A stretch of DNA of 64,000 nucleotides. It comes from Alphaproteobacteria bacterium. GTDB lineage: Bacteria; Pseudomonadota; Alphaproteobacteria; UBA6615. The notes beneath the pieces are model-generated. The model saw only the letters and a list, made by a program, of their open reading frames with translations, was not told the DNA's origin and did no database searches. Position 1 is the stretch's first letter, and every line of letters begins with the position of its first letter. Position numbers and translations under genes: made by a program. Positions 7,516-16,348 of this stretch are shown piece by piece. Location: NCBI GenBank assembly GCA_002727315.1, contig PBWR01000013.1, positions 1 through 64,000 on the forward strand. Reading direction: 5' to 3'.

Positions 7516-9837
7516 ATGACAAAAAAATCTGCCAAGGCCGCGAAGACATTCGATGTCGTCGAGGCGACCATCGAGGACTTGCATGCCGCGATCCGAGAGG
7601 GTCGCACCACGCTGGTAGAGGTGGTGCAGCAGTATATCGACCGGGCAAGGGCCTATAACGGCGTCGCCAGCATGCTGACGACCGAAGACGGCATGCCGGT
7701 GCCGGCCGCAGACGGTGCCGTGCGCGCCGGCGCGCCGCTGAACTTCCCCACCGAAACCGTCAAGGCCGCCGACGTCCTGCCGGACCTGGACAAGTACACC
7801 GGGCCGCCGCTGGAATTCGGGCGCATGGAGGCGACGGCATCCGATCCCGACGTGCAGCAGCAGTTCGGGATGCTCCGTGGCATCCCCAATGGCGGCCAGC
7901 TCAATGCGCTGCAAACCCTGAACATCCGCGGCGAACGATCCGTGACGTGCAAGGGCGAGTTCGACAAGCACCCATCGGAAGGGCCGCTGCCGCCGGGCGC
8001 CCCGCCGGTTTGCGAAATGTTCCGGCAGTTGCCCGATGCCCTGGAGACAGCGGCGGAACTGGATGCGGAGTATGGCTCCGATCCGGATCTCGAGGCGATG
8101 CCCATGTACGGCGTTGTCTTCTCGTTCAAGGACCCGTTCGACACGAAGGACATGCGCTCGACCGGCGGCGCGGACGCGGCCTATGACATCGACTTCCCCG
8201 CGCGCGATCACACACTGGTCGAACAGTTGCGCAAGAAGGGGGCGATCATCTTCGCCAAGGCGGTCCTGACCGAGTACAACGGCCGCGCCGGCGATCCCGG
8301 CGGCCGGCACGCGCCGGACAAGGTCTTGCCATCCACGCTGGGTTATCAGCGTTCGACCTGGGCCGGTAACCCGGCCAATCCCTACGACACGACCCGCGCC
8401 GCCTCGCTGGGTTCGTCTTCGGGATCGGGTGTTTCGGTCTCTGCAAACCTGGTGATGGCGAGCCTGGGCGAAGAAACCCGGGCGTCGACACGTGGCCCGT
8501 CAAACCATAACTCCGTCGCGCTGATCCTGCCCCACAAGGCGATGATCTCGTTTCATGGCAATGCGATCGGCGCCGACATCCAGTGCGACCGGACGGGCAT
8601 TCTGTGCCGGCGGATCGAGGATTCGGCCAAGGTGCTGGACGCGCTGAAAGACCCAGAGGACGGATATTACGATCCGCGCGACCCGTGGACCGCGGTGCCG
8701 CGCTCGGGCGTGCTCGACAGTTATACCGAGCATCTCGCTAACGGTGCGAAGGGCTCTCTCGAAGGCATGCGGATCGGGGTCATCCGGGAATCGATGATCA
8801 CGACCGAAGGATCAATGACCGAGGTGCCGATCACTTCCGCGGCCGCGGTTGAAATCAAGGAGGTTCTGGCCGGGACACTCGGTGCGACCCTGGTCGAATC
8901 TTCCCATGCGCGCTGGGAGCCCGATCCCGACTGCGAACAGATGACGGTCGATTTCCGCACCGCGCTCTGCCGCATGGTGGGTATCTTCATGCCCAACCTG
9001 ATGTTCTACCTGAAGCCCGACGGCACACCGCTCTATCCCGAGTTCGCGGAAGCGATCGAGCCGACGGAGTTTGCACCGGGAAAGACCTTCGGGTCGGGCG
9101 ACATGACGCCGATGGACTATTTCGTCGGGTTGGCGGAGGGCCGGATCGAGCCGCCGGCGGATTTCGATATCCGGAACATCCAGCCCCAGGCGCTTGCCCA
9201 CACCTTCCAGTTTCACATCGCCCAGTACCTGATGCGGCGCAGCACCGACTGGGCGGCCATGGGATTCGAAGAGACGCTGACCACCTGGGCGGCGCTCAAC
9301 GAACGTTCGAAGTTCTGGGGCGACGACCATCGCGCGGGCTTCAAGAACTGGGAAGAAACCGCGGACCCGCGCAACACACTTGGCCAGCGCCAGGGTGTGG
9401 ACGAGCGGATCATGCTGCGTGAGCTTCTGCGGCGTATCGACATGATGGTGATCCACGAGAACAATCTCGATTGTCTTGTCCGGCTGCACACGCCGTGGGC
9501 GCCGGGCATCATCGGCGGGGCGCATCAACCCAATGGCGGCCCGCACAATCTGACGCTGGAATCCCTTTATGGACCCAATGCGGGGCTGACGGAAATTCTT
9601 ATTCCGGCCGGTTTCGTGACGACGGTCTACGATCCGGTGTTCAAGTTGTCTGAAGACGGCACGCGATACGAAAACCACCACTCCGATGTCGCAACCGAGA
9701 TACCGGAGCCGGGACTGCCGTTCTCGCTTGTCTTCCGCGCGGAGCCCGGCATGGAGGATGTTTCGCTTAAGGTTGCCTCGTCCTACGAGGCCGTCTCAAA
9801 GCGCCGCGTGCCGCCGCCCGATTTCGGGGCGTTCTAG
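7516..9837 (+). CDS. amidase signature family protein, unusually long
   Basis: Amidase-signature serine hydrolase of 773 residues, versus about 450-550 for most members. The Ser-cisSer-Lys triad is visible: K205 in SFKDPFD, S300 in GSSSGSG and S324 in RASTRGPS. The 24-residue spacing between the two serines matches the family, while the Lys-to-cisSer distance (95) is longer than usual. The glycine-rich motif is degenerate (GSSSGSG rather than GGSSGGS). The N-terminal 120 and C-terminal 250 residues extend beyond the core fold. The ATG at 7516 follows a run of six G. No signal peptide is seen. It is divergent from the TRAP operon. Substrate unknown. Confidence 0.85.
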   Translation: MTKKSAKAAKTFDVVEATIEDLHAAIREGRTTLVEVVQQYIDRARAYNGVASMLTTEDGMPVPAADGAVRAGAPLNFPTETVKAADVLPDLDKYTGPPLEFGRMEATASDPDVQQQFGMLRGIPNGGQLNALQTLNIRGERSVTCKGEFDKHPSEGPLPPGAPPVCEMFRQLPDALETAAELDAEYGSDPDLEAMPMYGVVFSFKDPFDTKDMRSTGGADAAYDIDFPARDHTLVEQLRKKGAIIFAKAVLTEYNGRAGDPGGRHAPDKVLPSTLGYQRSTWAGNPANPYDTTRAASLGSSSGSGVSVSANLVMASLGEETRASTRGPSNHNSVALILPHKAMISFHGNAIGADIQCDRTGILCRRIEDSAKVLDALKDPEDGYYDPRDPWTAVPRSGVLDSYTEHLANGAKGSLEGMRIGVIRESMITTEGSMTEVPITSAAAVEIKEVLAGTLGATLVESSHARWEPDPDCEQMTVDFRTALCRMVGIFMPNLMFYLKPDGTPLYPEFAEAIEPTEFAPGKTFGSGDMTPMDYFVGLAEGRIEPPADFDIRNIQPQALAHTFQFHIAQYLMRRSTDWAAMGFEETLTTWAALNERSKFWGDDHRAGFKNWEETADPRNTLGQRQGVDERIMLRELLRRIDMMVIHENNLDCLVRLHTPWAPGIIGGAHQPNGGPHNLTLESLYGPNAGLTEILIPAGFVTTVYDPVFKLSEDGTRYENHHSDVATEIPEPGLPFSLVFRAEPGMEDVSLKVASSYEAVSKRRVPPPDFGAF

Positions 9838-9908
9838 CGGCGCTTTGATACGCCGGGTGAGAAGACTATCTTGATGGTCGACGTGGACAGGGAAACGACG
9901 AGACCATT

Positions 9909-11255
9909 ATGACGGACAACGGTCGAATGCATCTCGCGGCATTCATGCGCCCGATCAGCATTCATACGGGCGCGTGGCGTTATCCCGGCGGCACGCCCGA
10001 CGCCAACTTCAACTTCCCGGCGATCGTGAAGTATGCCCAACGCTTGGAAGAGGCGCGCTTCGACGCATTCTTCATGGCCGATCACCTGGCTTTGCTGAAC
10101 ATGCCGATGGATGCGCTCAAGCGCAGTGCCACTGCGACGTCCTTCGAGCCGTTCACCCTGCTGTCGGCGTTGTCGATGGCGACGGAAAATCTCGGTCTGA
10201 TCGCGACCGGCTCGACCTCCTTCGACGAGCCCTTTCACCTAGCGCGGCGCTTTGCCTCGCTGGACCACATTTCGGGCGGCCGGGCCGGCTGGAACATCGT
10301 CACGACCTCGAACCCGGATGCCGCCAAGAATTTCGGGCTCGAGGAACATCTCGACCATGCCGAGCGCTATCGTCGGGCGCGCGAATTCTACGATGTGGTG
10401 ACAGGCCTTTGGGACAGCTGGGCGGACGACGCGTTTGTCCGCGACGTCGAATCCGGCGTGTTCTTCGATCCCGATAAGCTCCACACGCTCGACCACAAAG
10501 GTGAGTTCTTCTCGGTGCACGGACCTCTGCATGTTGCCCGCCCGATGCAGGGCTGGCCGCTGATCGTGCAGGCGGGGGGCTCGGAAGCCGGCCGTCAGCT
10601 TGCTGCCGAGACCGCCGAAGCGATTTTCGCGGCCCAGCCCAACATCGAGGCCGGCCGCGAGTTCTACGCCGATGTGAAGGGACAAATGATGACCCTTGGC
10701 CGCAATCCCGATCACCTGAAGATACTGCCGGCCTGCCTGGTCGTGGTGGGGGACACGGTGGAAGAGGCGCGCGAAAAACGGGCGGTGCTCGATTCCAAAG
10801 TGCATCTCGACAGCGCCATCGCATCCCTGTCGATCTCGCTTGGTCACGACGCCTCGAGGTTCGATCTTGACGGGCCGCTGCCGGACATTCCCGATAGCAA
10901 TGCTTCGAAGAGCGGCCGGGAGCGCGCAATCCGGATGGCCGAGCGCGAGAACCTGACGGTGCGGCAGCTGGCGCAGCGGATGGGCGGGTTCTCCGGGCTG
11001 GCCATGGTGGGTACGGCGGAATCTATTGCCGACGAAATGGAGGCGTGGTTGGATACGCCGGCCTGCGACGGGTTTACCATCATGTTCCCGTTCCTGCCCG
11101 AGGGTCTGGATCTGTTCGTCGACCGGGTCGTGCCGGAGCTCCAGCGTCGCGGACTTCTGCGCCGGGAATATGTCGGCAAGACATTGCGCGAGAATATGGG
11201 CCTGCCTCGTCCCGAGAACCGGTTTTTCCCTATATCCGATCAGGCGGCGCAGTAA
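9909..11255 (+). CDS. LLM flavin-dependent monooxygenase, NtaA/SnaA/DszA type
   Basis: FMNH2-dependent monooxygenase of the bacterial luciferase superfamily, 448 residues, in the long subgroup that includes nitrilotriacetate (NtaA), pristinamycin (SnaA) and dibenzothiophene sulfone (DszA) monooxygenases. Typical features are FFMADH near residue 53, the segment from RFASLDHISGGRAGWNIVTT (residues ~112-131) into SNPDAAKNFG, and HKGEFFSVHGPL. These enzymes need a separate flavin reductase, which the convergent gene only 3 bp away (11259-11768) could supply. It is preceded by the amidase gene by about 70 bp, possibly one transcript. Substrate unknown. Confidence 0.88.
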   Translation: MTDNGRMHLAAFMRPISIHTGAWRYPGGTPDANFNFPAIVKYAQRLEEARFDAFFMADHLALLNMPMDALKRSATATSFEPFTLLSALSMATENLGLIATGSTSFDEPFHLARRFASLDHISGGRAGWNIVTTSNPDAAKNFGLEEHLDHAERYRRAREFYDVVTGLWDSWADDAFVRDVESGVFFDPDKLHTLDHKGEFFSVHGPLHVARPMQGWPLIVQAGGSEAGRQLAAETAEAIFAAQPNIEAGREFYADVKGQMMTLGRNPDHLKILPACLVVVGDTVEEAREKRAVLDSKVHLDSAIASLSISLGHDASRFDLDGPLPDIPDSNASKSGRERAIRMAERENLTVRQLAQRMGGFSGLAMVGTAESIADEMEAWLDTPACDGFTIMFPFLPEGLDLFVDRVVPELQRRGLLRREYVGKTLRENMGLPRPENRFFPISDQAAQ

Positions 11256-11258
11256 CCC

Positions 11259-11768
11259 TCAGCCTAGATATCCGCCCCGGAAGTAGACCAGAGGGTCGGC
11301 GGAGGTCTCGCTGCCGATGGCCACGACCCGGCCAATGGCGATGATGGTGTTGTGGCGCTCGAGGGTTTCCTCGAGCCGACAATCCATCACCCCGACGGCA
11401 CCGACGAAGACGGGTGCACCCGTCGCGAGCAGACCCCAGCGCCCAGTCTCGAAACGGGCCGGGCCCTTCACATCGGTCTTGCCCGCGAACATATCGACGA
11501 CGTCCTCCGCGCCCGTGGGCAGATAGTTGATCGCGAAATGACCGGAATCCCGGATCGCGCCGAGCGCGGATGTCTTGACGTCGATGGAAATCAGCATGGT
11601 AGGCGGGTCGGCACATATGTGCGTGGCCGACAATCCCAGGAAGCCTGCTGGGCCGGCACTACCTCGCGCCGTTACGATCGTCGCGGCGACGGCGCGTTGG
11701 CCGACCGCGCCCCAGAATGTGCCGATGTCGATATCCGCGTTGGCGGCACCCGTTCCGTCCGTGCCCAT
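11259..11768 (-). CDS. flavin reductase family protein
   Basis: Short-chain flavin reductase (HpaC/DIM6-NTAB domain), 169 residues. It carries the family pattern of an early AATIVTARG strand, SATHICADPPTMLISID, the DSGHFAINYLP block and a late VVAIGSETSADPLVYFRGGY segment. It reduces FMN or FAD with NAD(P)H for a partner monooxygenase; the LLM enzyme encoded convergently 3 bp away is the obvious candidate. Convergent rather than co-directional pairing is somewhat unusual for such two-component systems. Confidence 0.87.
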   Translation of the reverse strand: MGTDGTGAANADIDIGTFWGAVGQRAVAATIVTARGSAGPAGFLGLSATHICADPPTMLISIDVKTSALGAIRDSGHFAINYLPTGAEDVVDMFAGKTDVKGPARFETGRWGLLATGAPVFVGAVGVMDCRLEETLERHNTIIAIGRVVAIGSETSADPLVYFRGGYLG

Positions 11769-11890
11769 GCCGATGTCCCTCTCTTGTAGCCGATTGAAAC
11801 TGGCGGTCGTCCGCCCCCGGCTAAGCCGGTTCGTCGGACTGGTCCAGCATACAATGGCGTTGGGTTTTGGCCGAACGTCATTGTCCTGAT

Positions 11891-11980
11891 ATGAGAACCG
11901 CAGACATTGTCAGTTTCCGAGAAAGCGTCTCGACGGACCAGGAAAACGAGGCCGCGCAGGGCCAGGTTGCGGGAAGTTGA
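11891..11980 (+). CDS. tiny hydrophilic ORF coupled to a downstream membrane peptide
   Basis: Encodes 29 residues starting MRTADIVSFRESV, acidic and polar, ending in TGA that overlaps the next ATG as TGATG. It has no recognisable family. Together with the following ORF it could be one small single-helix membrane protein broken by a frameshift, or a real overlapping pair. No strong ribosome-binding site was seen. Confidence 0.25.
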   Translation: MRTADIVSFRESVSTDQENEAAQGQVAGS

Positions 11981-12063
11981 TGCTTGCCGGGGTTTCGTCG
12001 GTCGTCGGCCTGGGTGCCGGGGCGATTCTGTTGCTGACGGCGGTCGCGCTGGTCTTCCGCTAG
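11980..12063 (+). CDS. 27-residue hydrophobic peptide ORF
   Basis: Encodes a single putative transmembrane helix (VVGLGAGAILLLTAVALVF) after a short start. GGGAAG precedes the ATG, whose first base is the last base of the preceding stop. The stop overlaps the end of the convergent EamA gene by 4 bp. It may be a genuine small membrane peptide or a gene relic. Confidence 0.3.
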   Translation: MLAGVSSVVGLGAGAILLLTAVALVFR

Positions 12064-12962
12064 GAATCAGGTTGGGTCTGTTTCTTGGCCCGACCCTCAC
12101 GGTGCGCGATATAGGTGGCGCTTGCCACGATCATGCCCCCGCCGACCCAGGTCCAGATCTCGGGCTGTTCGCCGAACACCATCAGGCCGAGCAGAGTGGC
12201 CCAGACCAGCTGCAGGAACTGGATCGGCTGGGTCACTGTCAGATCGGCGGCCCGAAAAGCCTGCATAAGCGTGTAGTGACCCGCTGTCGCGCAGGCCGCG
12301 ACGCCGAATAGCCAGCCCAGCTCGATCAGCGTTGGGGTGCGCCAGACTGCCAGAGCGGGTCCGAGCAGGGTGAGGGTTACGAAGATCGACAGGTAGGCGA
12401 CGATCGCGGGGCTCGATTCGGTTCGCGTCAGCCGTTTGGCGACGAGAAAAGAGATCGCGAACAGGGGTGCTGCGATAAGCTGGGCGATCGAACCGATATT
12501 GATGACCTGGAACCCGGGCTGCAGGACCACAAGCGCGCCGCCGAACCCGATCAGGACGGCCCCGACCCGATGGGCGTGCAGTCGTTCCCCGAGAAACAGT
12601 GCGGCACCGATGGTAATGAAGATGGGTGAGGTGAAGCCCAGCGCGGTCACTTCCGCGATGGGGATGCGCGCCATGGCAAAGAACCAAAGCATGACGCCGA
12701 TGCCGTGAACCACGCCGCGCGTCGCGTGCAATCCCATGACCCTGGGATCACGCATGAAATTTACCACGCGCAAAATCACAGGTGTAAGCAGCAAAAGTCC
12801 GAACAGATAGCGAATGAAGGCGGCCTGCACCGGGCTCATATCCGTGCCCAGGTGCCGCACCATGCCGGTGACGGCCACGAACAGTAGCCCCGTCATCACC
12901 ATCCAGAAGATGCCGCGCAGGTTTCCGTTGACCCGCGATCCGCCGGTTCCCGAGAAAGTCAT
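12060..12962 (-). CDS. EamA/DMT-family transporter
   Basis: Inner-membrane drug/metabolite transporter of 300 residues with ten hydrophobic segments in two EamA repeats (about 13-150 and 160-290). The first repeat shows IPIAEVTALGFTSPIFITIG and the second AFRAADLTVTQPIQFLQLVW, both typical of this fold. A perfect palindrome directly abuts the start codon (12962-12976), suggesting a dedicated regulator. Substrate unknown; three other EamA genes occur in the window. Confidence 0.88.
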   Translation of the reverse strand: MTFSGTGGSRVNGNLRGIFWMVMTGLLFVAVTGMVRHLGTDMSPVQAAFIRYLFGLLLLTPVILRVVNFMRDPRVMGLHATRGVVHGIGVMLWFFAMARIPIAEVTALGFTSPIFITIGAALFLGERLHAHRVGAVLIGFGGALVVLQPGFQVINIGSIAQLIAAPLFAISFLVAKRLTRTESSPAIVAYLSIFVTLTLLGPALAVWRTPTLIELGWLFGVAACATAGHYTLMQAFRAADLTVTQPIQFLQLVWATLLGLMVFGEQPEIWTWVGGGMIVASATYIAHREGRAKKQTQPDS

Positions 12963-12976
12963 GTAGACAGTCTACA
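12962..12976. promoter_or_regulatory. perfect palindrome at the EamA gene start
   Basis: TGTAGAC-A-GTCTACA is a perfect 7+1+7 inverted repeat whose left end coincides with the start codon of the EamA gene at 12060-12962. A repressor bound here would block transcription or initiation. The shape is that of a dimeric GntR- or TetR-type operator; no candidate regulator gene is adjacent. Confidence 0.5.
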
Positions 12977-12997
12977 GGCAGGCCGTGTGCCGGGGCA

Positions 12998-13375
12998 TTA
13001 CGTCCGGCGTGCGGCGTATGCGATTGTCAGTAAGGCCTGCAGGATCAACAGCAGAGAGAGCACGAACACCCGACCGTCCGGGTCGCTCGTGCGCCCCCCG
13101 ATCAAGGCATTGGCTGCTAGGCCGACGACACCTATTGCAAGCACCAGAAGGGCGGTGCATTTCAGAATCTGCGTGTCGTTGGCTCCGGGGCGCAGGACGC
13201 CGTTCCAGGTCACGAACATCGTGCCTGCCACCACGATCGCGACCAGGCCACGGACGATCTGCCAGGCCGCCATACCGTCAGGCCCGATAAGATCGAGGTA
13301 GATAGAGTACAGGGCGCCGAGCCCGGTGAGGGTGGTTATGAGAAGCAGTGCCGCGCGGTTCATGACCCGCGTCAT
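12998..13375 (-). CDS. hypothetical four-helix membrane protein
   Basis: About 125 residues, with hydrophobic segments near residues 8-25, 40-58, 74-92 and 103-118, and an arginine-rich end (YAARRT). I do not recognise a named family. In-frame ATG codons at 13375 and 13363 are both possible; neither has a strong ribosome-binding site. The open frame continues upstream, but that part is antisense to the cupin gene and is not taken as coding. It lies behind the EamA promoter region and may be transcribed with the EamA gene. Confidence 0.6.
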   Translation of the reverse strand: MTRVMNRAALLLITTLTGLGALYSIYLDLIGPDGMAAWQIVRGLVAIVVAGTMFVTWNGVLRPGANDTQILKCTALLVLAIGVVGLAANALIGGRTSDPDGRVFVLSLLLILQALLTIAYAARRT

Positions 13376-13507
13376 AGCACGGACGGGGCCGCAGGACGAT
13401 GCGTTCGCCAATATCCGACCGTCGAACCCGTCGATGGCGGTAGTCTTCAAACTGCTGCCCGCGATTGATATGTTTGACTTGGAGTTCTGCAAAAGAGAGG
13501 GGCAGCA

Positions 13508-13909
13508 ATGGCGAATGCCGAAACTAAAACCGAAGGTGCCTACAAGGCGGGCGATGGCGCTTATATATTTGATGTCGACAAGCTTCAGGGCCTCGACGCC
13601 GGTCCCGGGTATGCCGCGACCTTTGGCCCCGTCGTCGAAGGTGAGCTGACCCAGGTGGGGATCATGACCCTGCCGGCCGGCCAAACATCGGCACCCCACA
13701 CCCACCCCAACGAGCAGTGGATTTACATCCTGCAGGGGCATCTGCACGCCACGGTCGACGGCCAAGAATCCGATGTTGGCCCCGGCCAGCTAATCTACAT
13801 CCCCGCAAACACGGTCCACAGTGTGACGATCTCGCCGGACGAGGATTGCCACTTCTTCACCGCGAAGGACCTGCGCAGCGGCATCGCCGGGACGCCGGTC
13901 GAAAGCTAG
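13508..13909 (+). CDS. cupin-domain protein
   Basis: Single-domain cupin, 133 residues. Cupin motif 1 is visible as PHTHPNEQWIYILQGHLHA, with H64, H66 and the following Glu/Gln as likely metal ligands. Motif 2 is PGQLIYIPANTVHSV. Small cupins of this type can be isomerases, dioxygenases or ligand sensors; the sequence does not decide. AGAGAGGGGCAGCA precedes the ATG. The nearby 3-hydroxyacyl-CoA-type dehydrogenase and ring-cleavage-type genes make a role in aromatic or organic-acid catabolism possible. A second cupin is at 45742-46137. Confidence 0.85.
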   Translation: MANAETKTEGAYKAGDGAYIFDVDKLQGLDAGPGYAATFGPVVEGELTQVGIMTLPAGQTSAPHTHPNEQWIYILQGHLHATVDGQESDVGPGQLIYIPANTVHSVTISPDEDCHFFTAKDLRSGIAGTPVES

Positions 13910-14033
13910 CCCGTGGACGGCGGGCCCGTAGGCCTCGATCCAGGATGGGTCGGTTGCGGTCAGCGATGCCGTCAGATAGGTGTTGATGTCTCTTCCCCCG
14001 TTCGTGTGACAATTAGGTTTTTCTGGGGGGAAT

Positions 14034-14090
14034 CTAGCAGGTCCGCTCGAAACAACAATTCACAAGCCTGCTAGCGCCGTACAGGTGTAC
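14034..14090. promoter_or_regulatory. inverted repeats upstream of the hydroxyacyl-CoA dehydrogenase gene
   Basis: CTAGCAGG (14034-14041) and CCTGCTAG (14067-14074) are exact inverted copies 25 bp apart. They are followed by GTACAGGTGTAC (14079-14090), with GTAC at both ends. They lie in the 243-bp gap between the cupin gene and the dehydrogenase gene at 14153. A promoter with operator is plausible. The first part of the gap holds nothing I recognise. Confidence 0.35.
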
Positions 14091-14152
14091 AAAACCGTCC
14101 GGGTGTCGCACGCTTCCATTGGTAACGGATATGGAATTCGCAGGTGCAATTA

Positions 14153-15091
14153 ATGGACCATCCTGGAATCACCACCGTCGGTGTCGTCGGCGTCGGCACC
14201 ATCGGCAGTTCGTGGGCGGCCTATTTCCTCGCCCAGGGCCTCAAGGTGCGTTGCTGGGACCCGCTGGATGGTTACGCGGAACATGTCACCGCCAAGGTGG
14301 AGCGCATGTGGCCGACCCTAACCGAACTGGGGCTCGTCGAGGGCGCGGCGCTGGATAACCTCTCCTGTTTCGACCGAATCGGCGAGGCTTTGGAGGGCTG
14401 CCGGTTCGTGCAGGAAAGCGGCCCGGAGGACACCGATCTCAAGGCCAGCCTGATGGCCGAGATCGATCGCAATGTGGAAGACGATGTCGTGATCTCGTCG
14501 AGCTCGACTGCGTTGATGGTATCCGACTTCCAGCACAAGGCGGCAAACCCGGGCCGGATCGTACTCGGACATCCGTTCAATCCGCCGCACCTGATGCCCG
14601 TCATCGAGGTCGGTGGCGGCAAGCAGACGGAGAGCTGGGCGGTTGACACGGCGATGGCTTTCTATGAGGCGGTCGGCAAGATGCCGATCCGGTTGAGGGC
14701 CGAAATTCCCGGCCACCTGGTCAATCGCCTGCAGGCAGCACTGTATCGCGAGGCGGTGCATCTGGTGGCCGAGGGCTACGCCACGGTCGAGGATATCGAC
14801 AAGGCTGTCAGCGGTGGCCCCGGCCTGCGCTGGGCCTTCATGGGGCCGCACATGACCTATCACCTGGGTGGCGGCGATGGCGGTATCCGGAAGTACATGG
14901 AGATTCTCGCGGACAGTCAGGAACGCCGCTGGGCTGCCCTCGGTGAGCCCAGTCTGACGGACGAGGTGAAAAAGAAGATTATCGACGGCGTGGATGCCGA
15001 GACCCGCGGCCGTTCGATTGGCGAACTGACCACGGATCGAGACGCGACCCTGCTGGAACTCCTCAAGGTGCTTGGCGGAAAGCATGATTGA
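14153..15091 (+). CDS. 3-hydroxyacyl-CoA dehydrogenase-type NAD-dependent oxidoreductase
   Basis: Soluble NAD-dependent dehydrogenase, 312 residues. The Rossmann motif is GVVGVGTIGSSWAAYF near the N terminus. The catalytic segment LGHPFNPPHLMPVIEV contains the conserved His, and the C-terminal domain starts near residue 185 (PGHLVNRLQAALYREAV). The overall length and the WA after the glycine motif fit the carnitine/gulonate/3-hydroxybutyryl-CoA dehydrogenase group rather than FadB. The ATG at 14153 has AGGTG at good distance; an in-frame GTG at 14144 lacks one. First gene of the rightward cluster 14.1-17.4 kb. Substrate uncertain. Confidence 0.85.
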   Translation: MDHPGITTVGVVGVGTIGSSWAAYFLAQGLKVRCWDPLDGYAEHVTAKVERMWPTLTELGLVEGAALDNLSCFDRIGEALEGCRFVQESGPEDTDLKASLMAEIDRNVEDDVVISSSSTALMVSDFQHKAANPGRIVLGHPFNPPHLMPVIEVGGGKQTESWAVDTAMAFYEAVGKMPIRLRAEIPGHLVNRLQAALYREAVHLVAEGYATVEDIDKAVSGGPGLRWAFMGPHMTYHLGGGDGGIRKYMEILADSQERRWAALGEPSLTDEVKKKIIDGVDAETRGRSIGELTTDRDATLLELLKVLGGKHD

Positions 15092-15145
15092 ACACATAGA
15101 ATCTATCGCGGCCGTGTTAGCGGCTGCTTTCAAGGAGAGCCATTC

Positions 15146-16318
15146 GTGTCCCCCTCTAACGAACCATCGACTTCACTGTTCTCGCCGCTCGATCTTCGCG
15201 GTGTTCGTCTGAAGAACCGCATCGTTCTTTCGCCGATGTGTACTTATTCTGCCGAAGACGGCATCGCGAACAACTGGCACATGGTGCATCTGGGCCAGTT
15301 TGCGCTCGGTGGTGCCGCCGCCGTGTTCACCGAGGCCGCCGCAGTCGAGGAACGCGGACGGATCACCCATGGCGATCTGGGAATCTGGTCGAAGGACCAT
15401 GCCGAGGCGTTGAAGCCGGTGACCTCCTTTCTGCGCAGCCACGGCGCGGCGCCGGCCATCCAGATTGCCCACGCAGGGCGTAAAGCGAGCATGCAGCGCC
15501 CGTGGCACGGCAATGGACCGATGGACGATGAAGATCGCGCGCGGGGCGAGAACCCGTGGGATATCGTCGCCCCCAGCCCGGAACCTATCAAGGAGGGTTG
15601 GCTGGTACCGGCGGAACTCACCCGAAATGAGATCACGGATATCCAGGATTGCTATGCGGCGGCGGCGGGACACGCGCATCAGGCGGGATTCGAGATCCTC
15701 GAGATACATTCGGCCCACGGTTATCTCGCCCATTCCTTCCTGTCGCCGGTCTCGAACAAGCGCAATGACGAATATGGCGGCGACCTGGCCGGGCGGATGC
15801 GGTTCACGCTGGAGACAGCGGAGAAAGTGCGTGCGGTCTGGCCCGACGCCAAGCCGATGTTTGTGCGCATTTCATCCGTCGATGCCGACGGCAGTGACGA
15901 AGGCTGGCAGCTCGATGATTCGGTTGCGCTCGCGGGCGAACTGAAGGCGCGGGGGGTCGATGTCGTTGATTGTTCGTCGGGAGGGATCTCAGGCCTCGCC
16001 ACCGCCGCGGTCGGCCGGCAGTCGCAGGCCTTCCGGGCCCCTTACTCCGCTCGTATTCGAGCGGAGACGGGTGTCTCCACCATGGTCGTGGGCCTGTTGC
16101 TGGATGCCCAGGTCGCCGACGAGATGATCGAGACCGATGCCGCCGATCTGGTCGCCGTGGGCCGTGAGATGCTCTACGACCCCTACTGGCCGCTCCATTG
16201 CGCCAGCGCCCTCGGCGTCGATCCCGAATTCGTCGACTGGCCCGAACAATATGGTTGGTGGCTCGTGCGACGCGAGGCGCTGCTGCGCGAATCCGGTATC
16301 GAGCGATCCGGCCGCTAG
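15146..16318 (+). CDS. old yellow enzyme family NADH:flavin oxidoreductase (YqjM-like)
   Basis: FMN-dependent ene-reductase of 390 residues. The N-terminal SPMCTYSAEDG carries the Cys and Tyr of the YqjM/thermophilic subclass, the active-site pair is in EIHSAHGYLAHSF, and SNKRNDEYGG is the usual FMN-loop motif. These enzymes reduce activated C=C bonds, for example in unsaturated ketones or enoyl-CoA-like compounds. The GTG start is chosen because AAGGAG precedes it at 9 bp. It follows the dehydrogenase by 54 bp and precedes the isomerase-thioesterase fusion by 30 bp, so the three are likely one operon. Confidence 0.9.
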   Translation: MSPSNEPSTSLFSPLDLRGVRLKNRIVLSPMCTYSAEDGIANNWHMVHLGQFALGGAAAVFTEAAAVEERGRITHGDLGIWSKDHAEALKPVTSFLRSHGAAPAIQIAHAGRKASMQRPWHGNGPMDDEDRARGENPWDIVAPSPEPIKEGWLVPAELTRNEITDIQDCYAAAAGHAHQAGFEILEIHSAHGYLAHSFLSPVSNKRNDEYGGDLAGRMRFTLETAEKVRAVWPDAKPMFVRISSVDADGSDEGWQLDDSVALAGELKARGVDVVDCSSGGISGLATAAVGRQSQAFRAPYSARIRAETGVSTMVVGLLLDAQVADEMIETDAADLVAVGREMLYDPYWPLHCASALGVDPEFVDWPEQYGWWLVRREALLRESGIERSGR

Positions 16319-16348
16319 CCGTTCGTACATTTCACCCTGAGGATTTCG

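Noticed and set aside
13376-13765. Upstream extension of the membrane protein gene at 12998-13375
   Set aside because: This part runs antisense through the cupin gene and has no membrane or domain character.
13910-13995. Minus-strand coding-like stretch (IEAYGPAVHG) after the cupin gene
   Set aside because: No start codon in frame and it continues only as antisense of the cupin gene; treated as chance.
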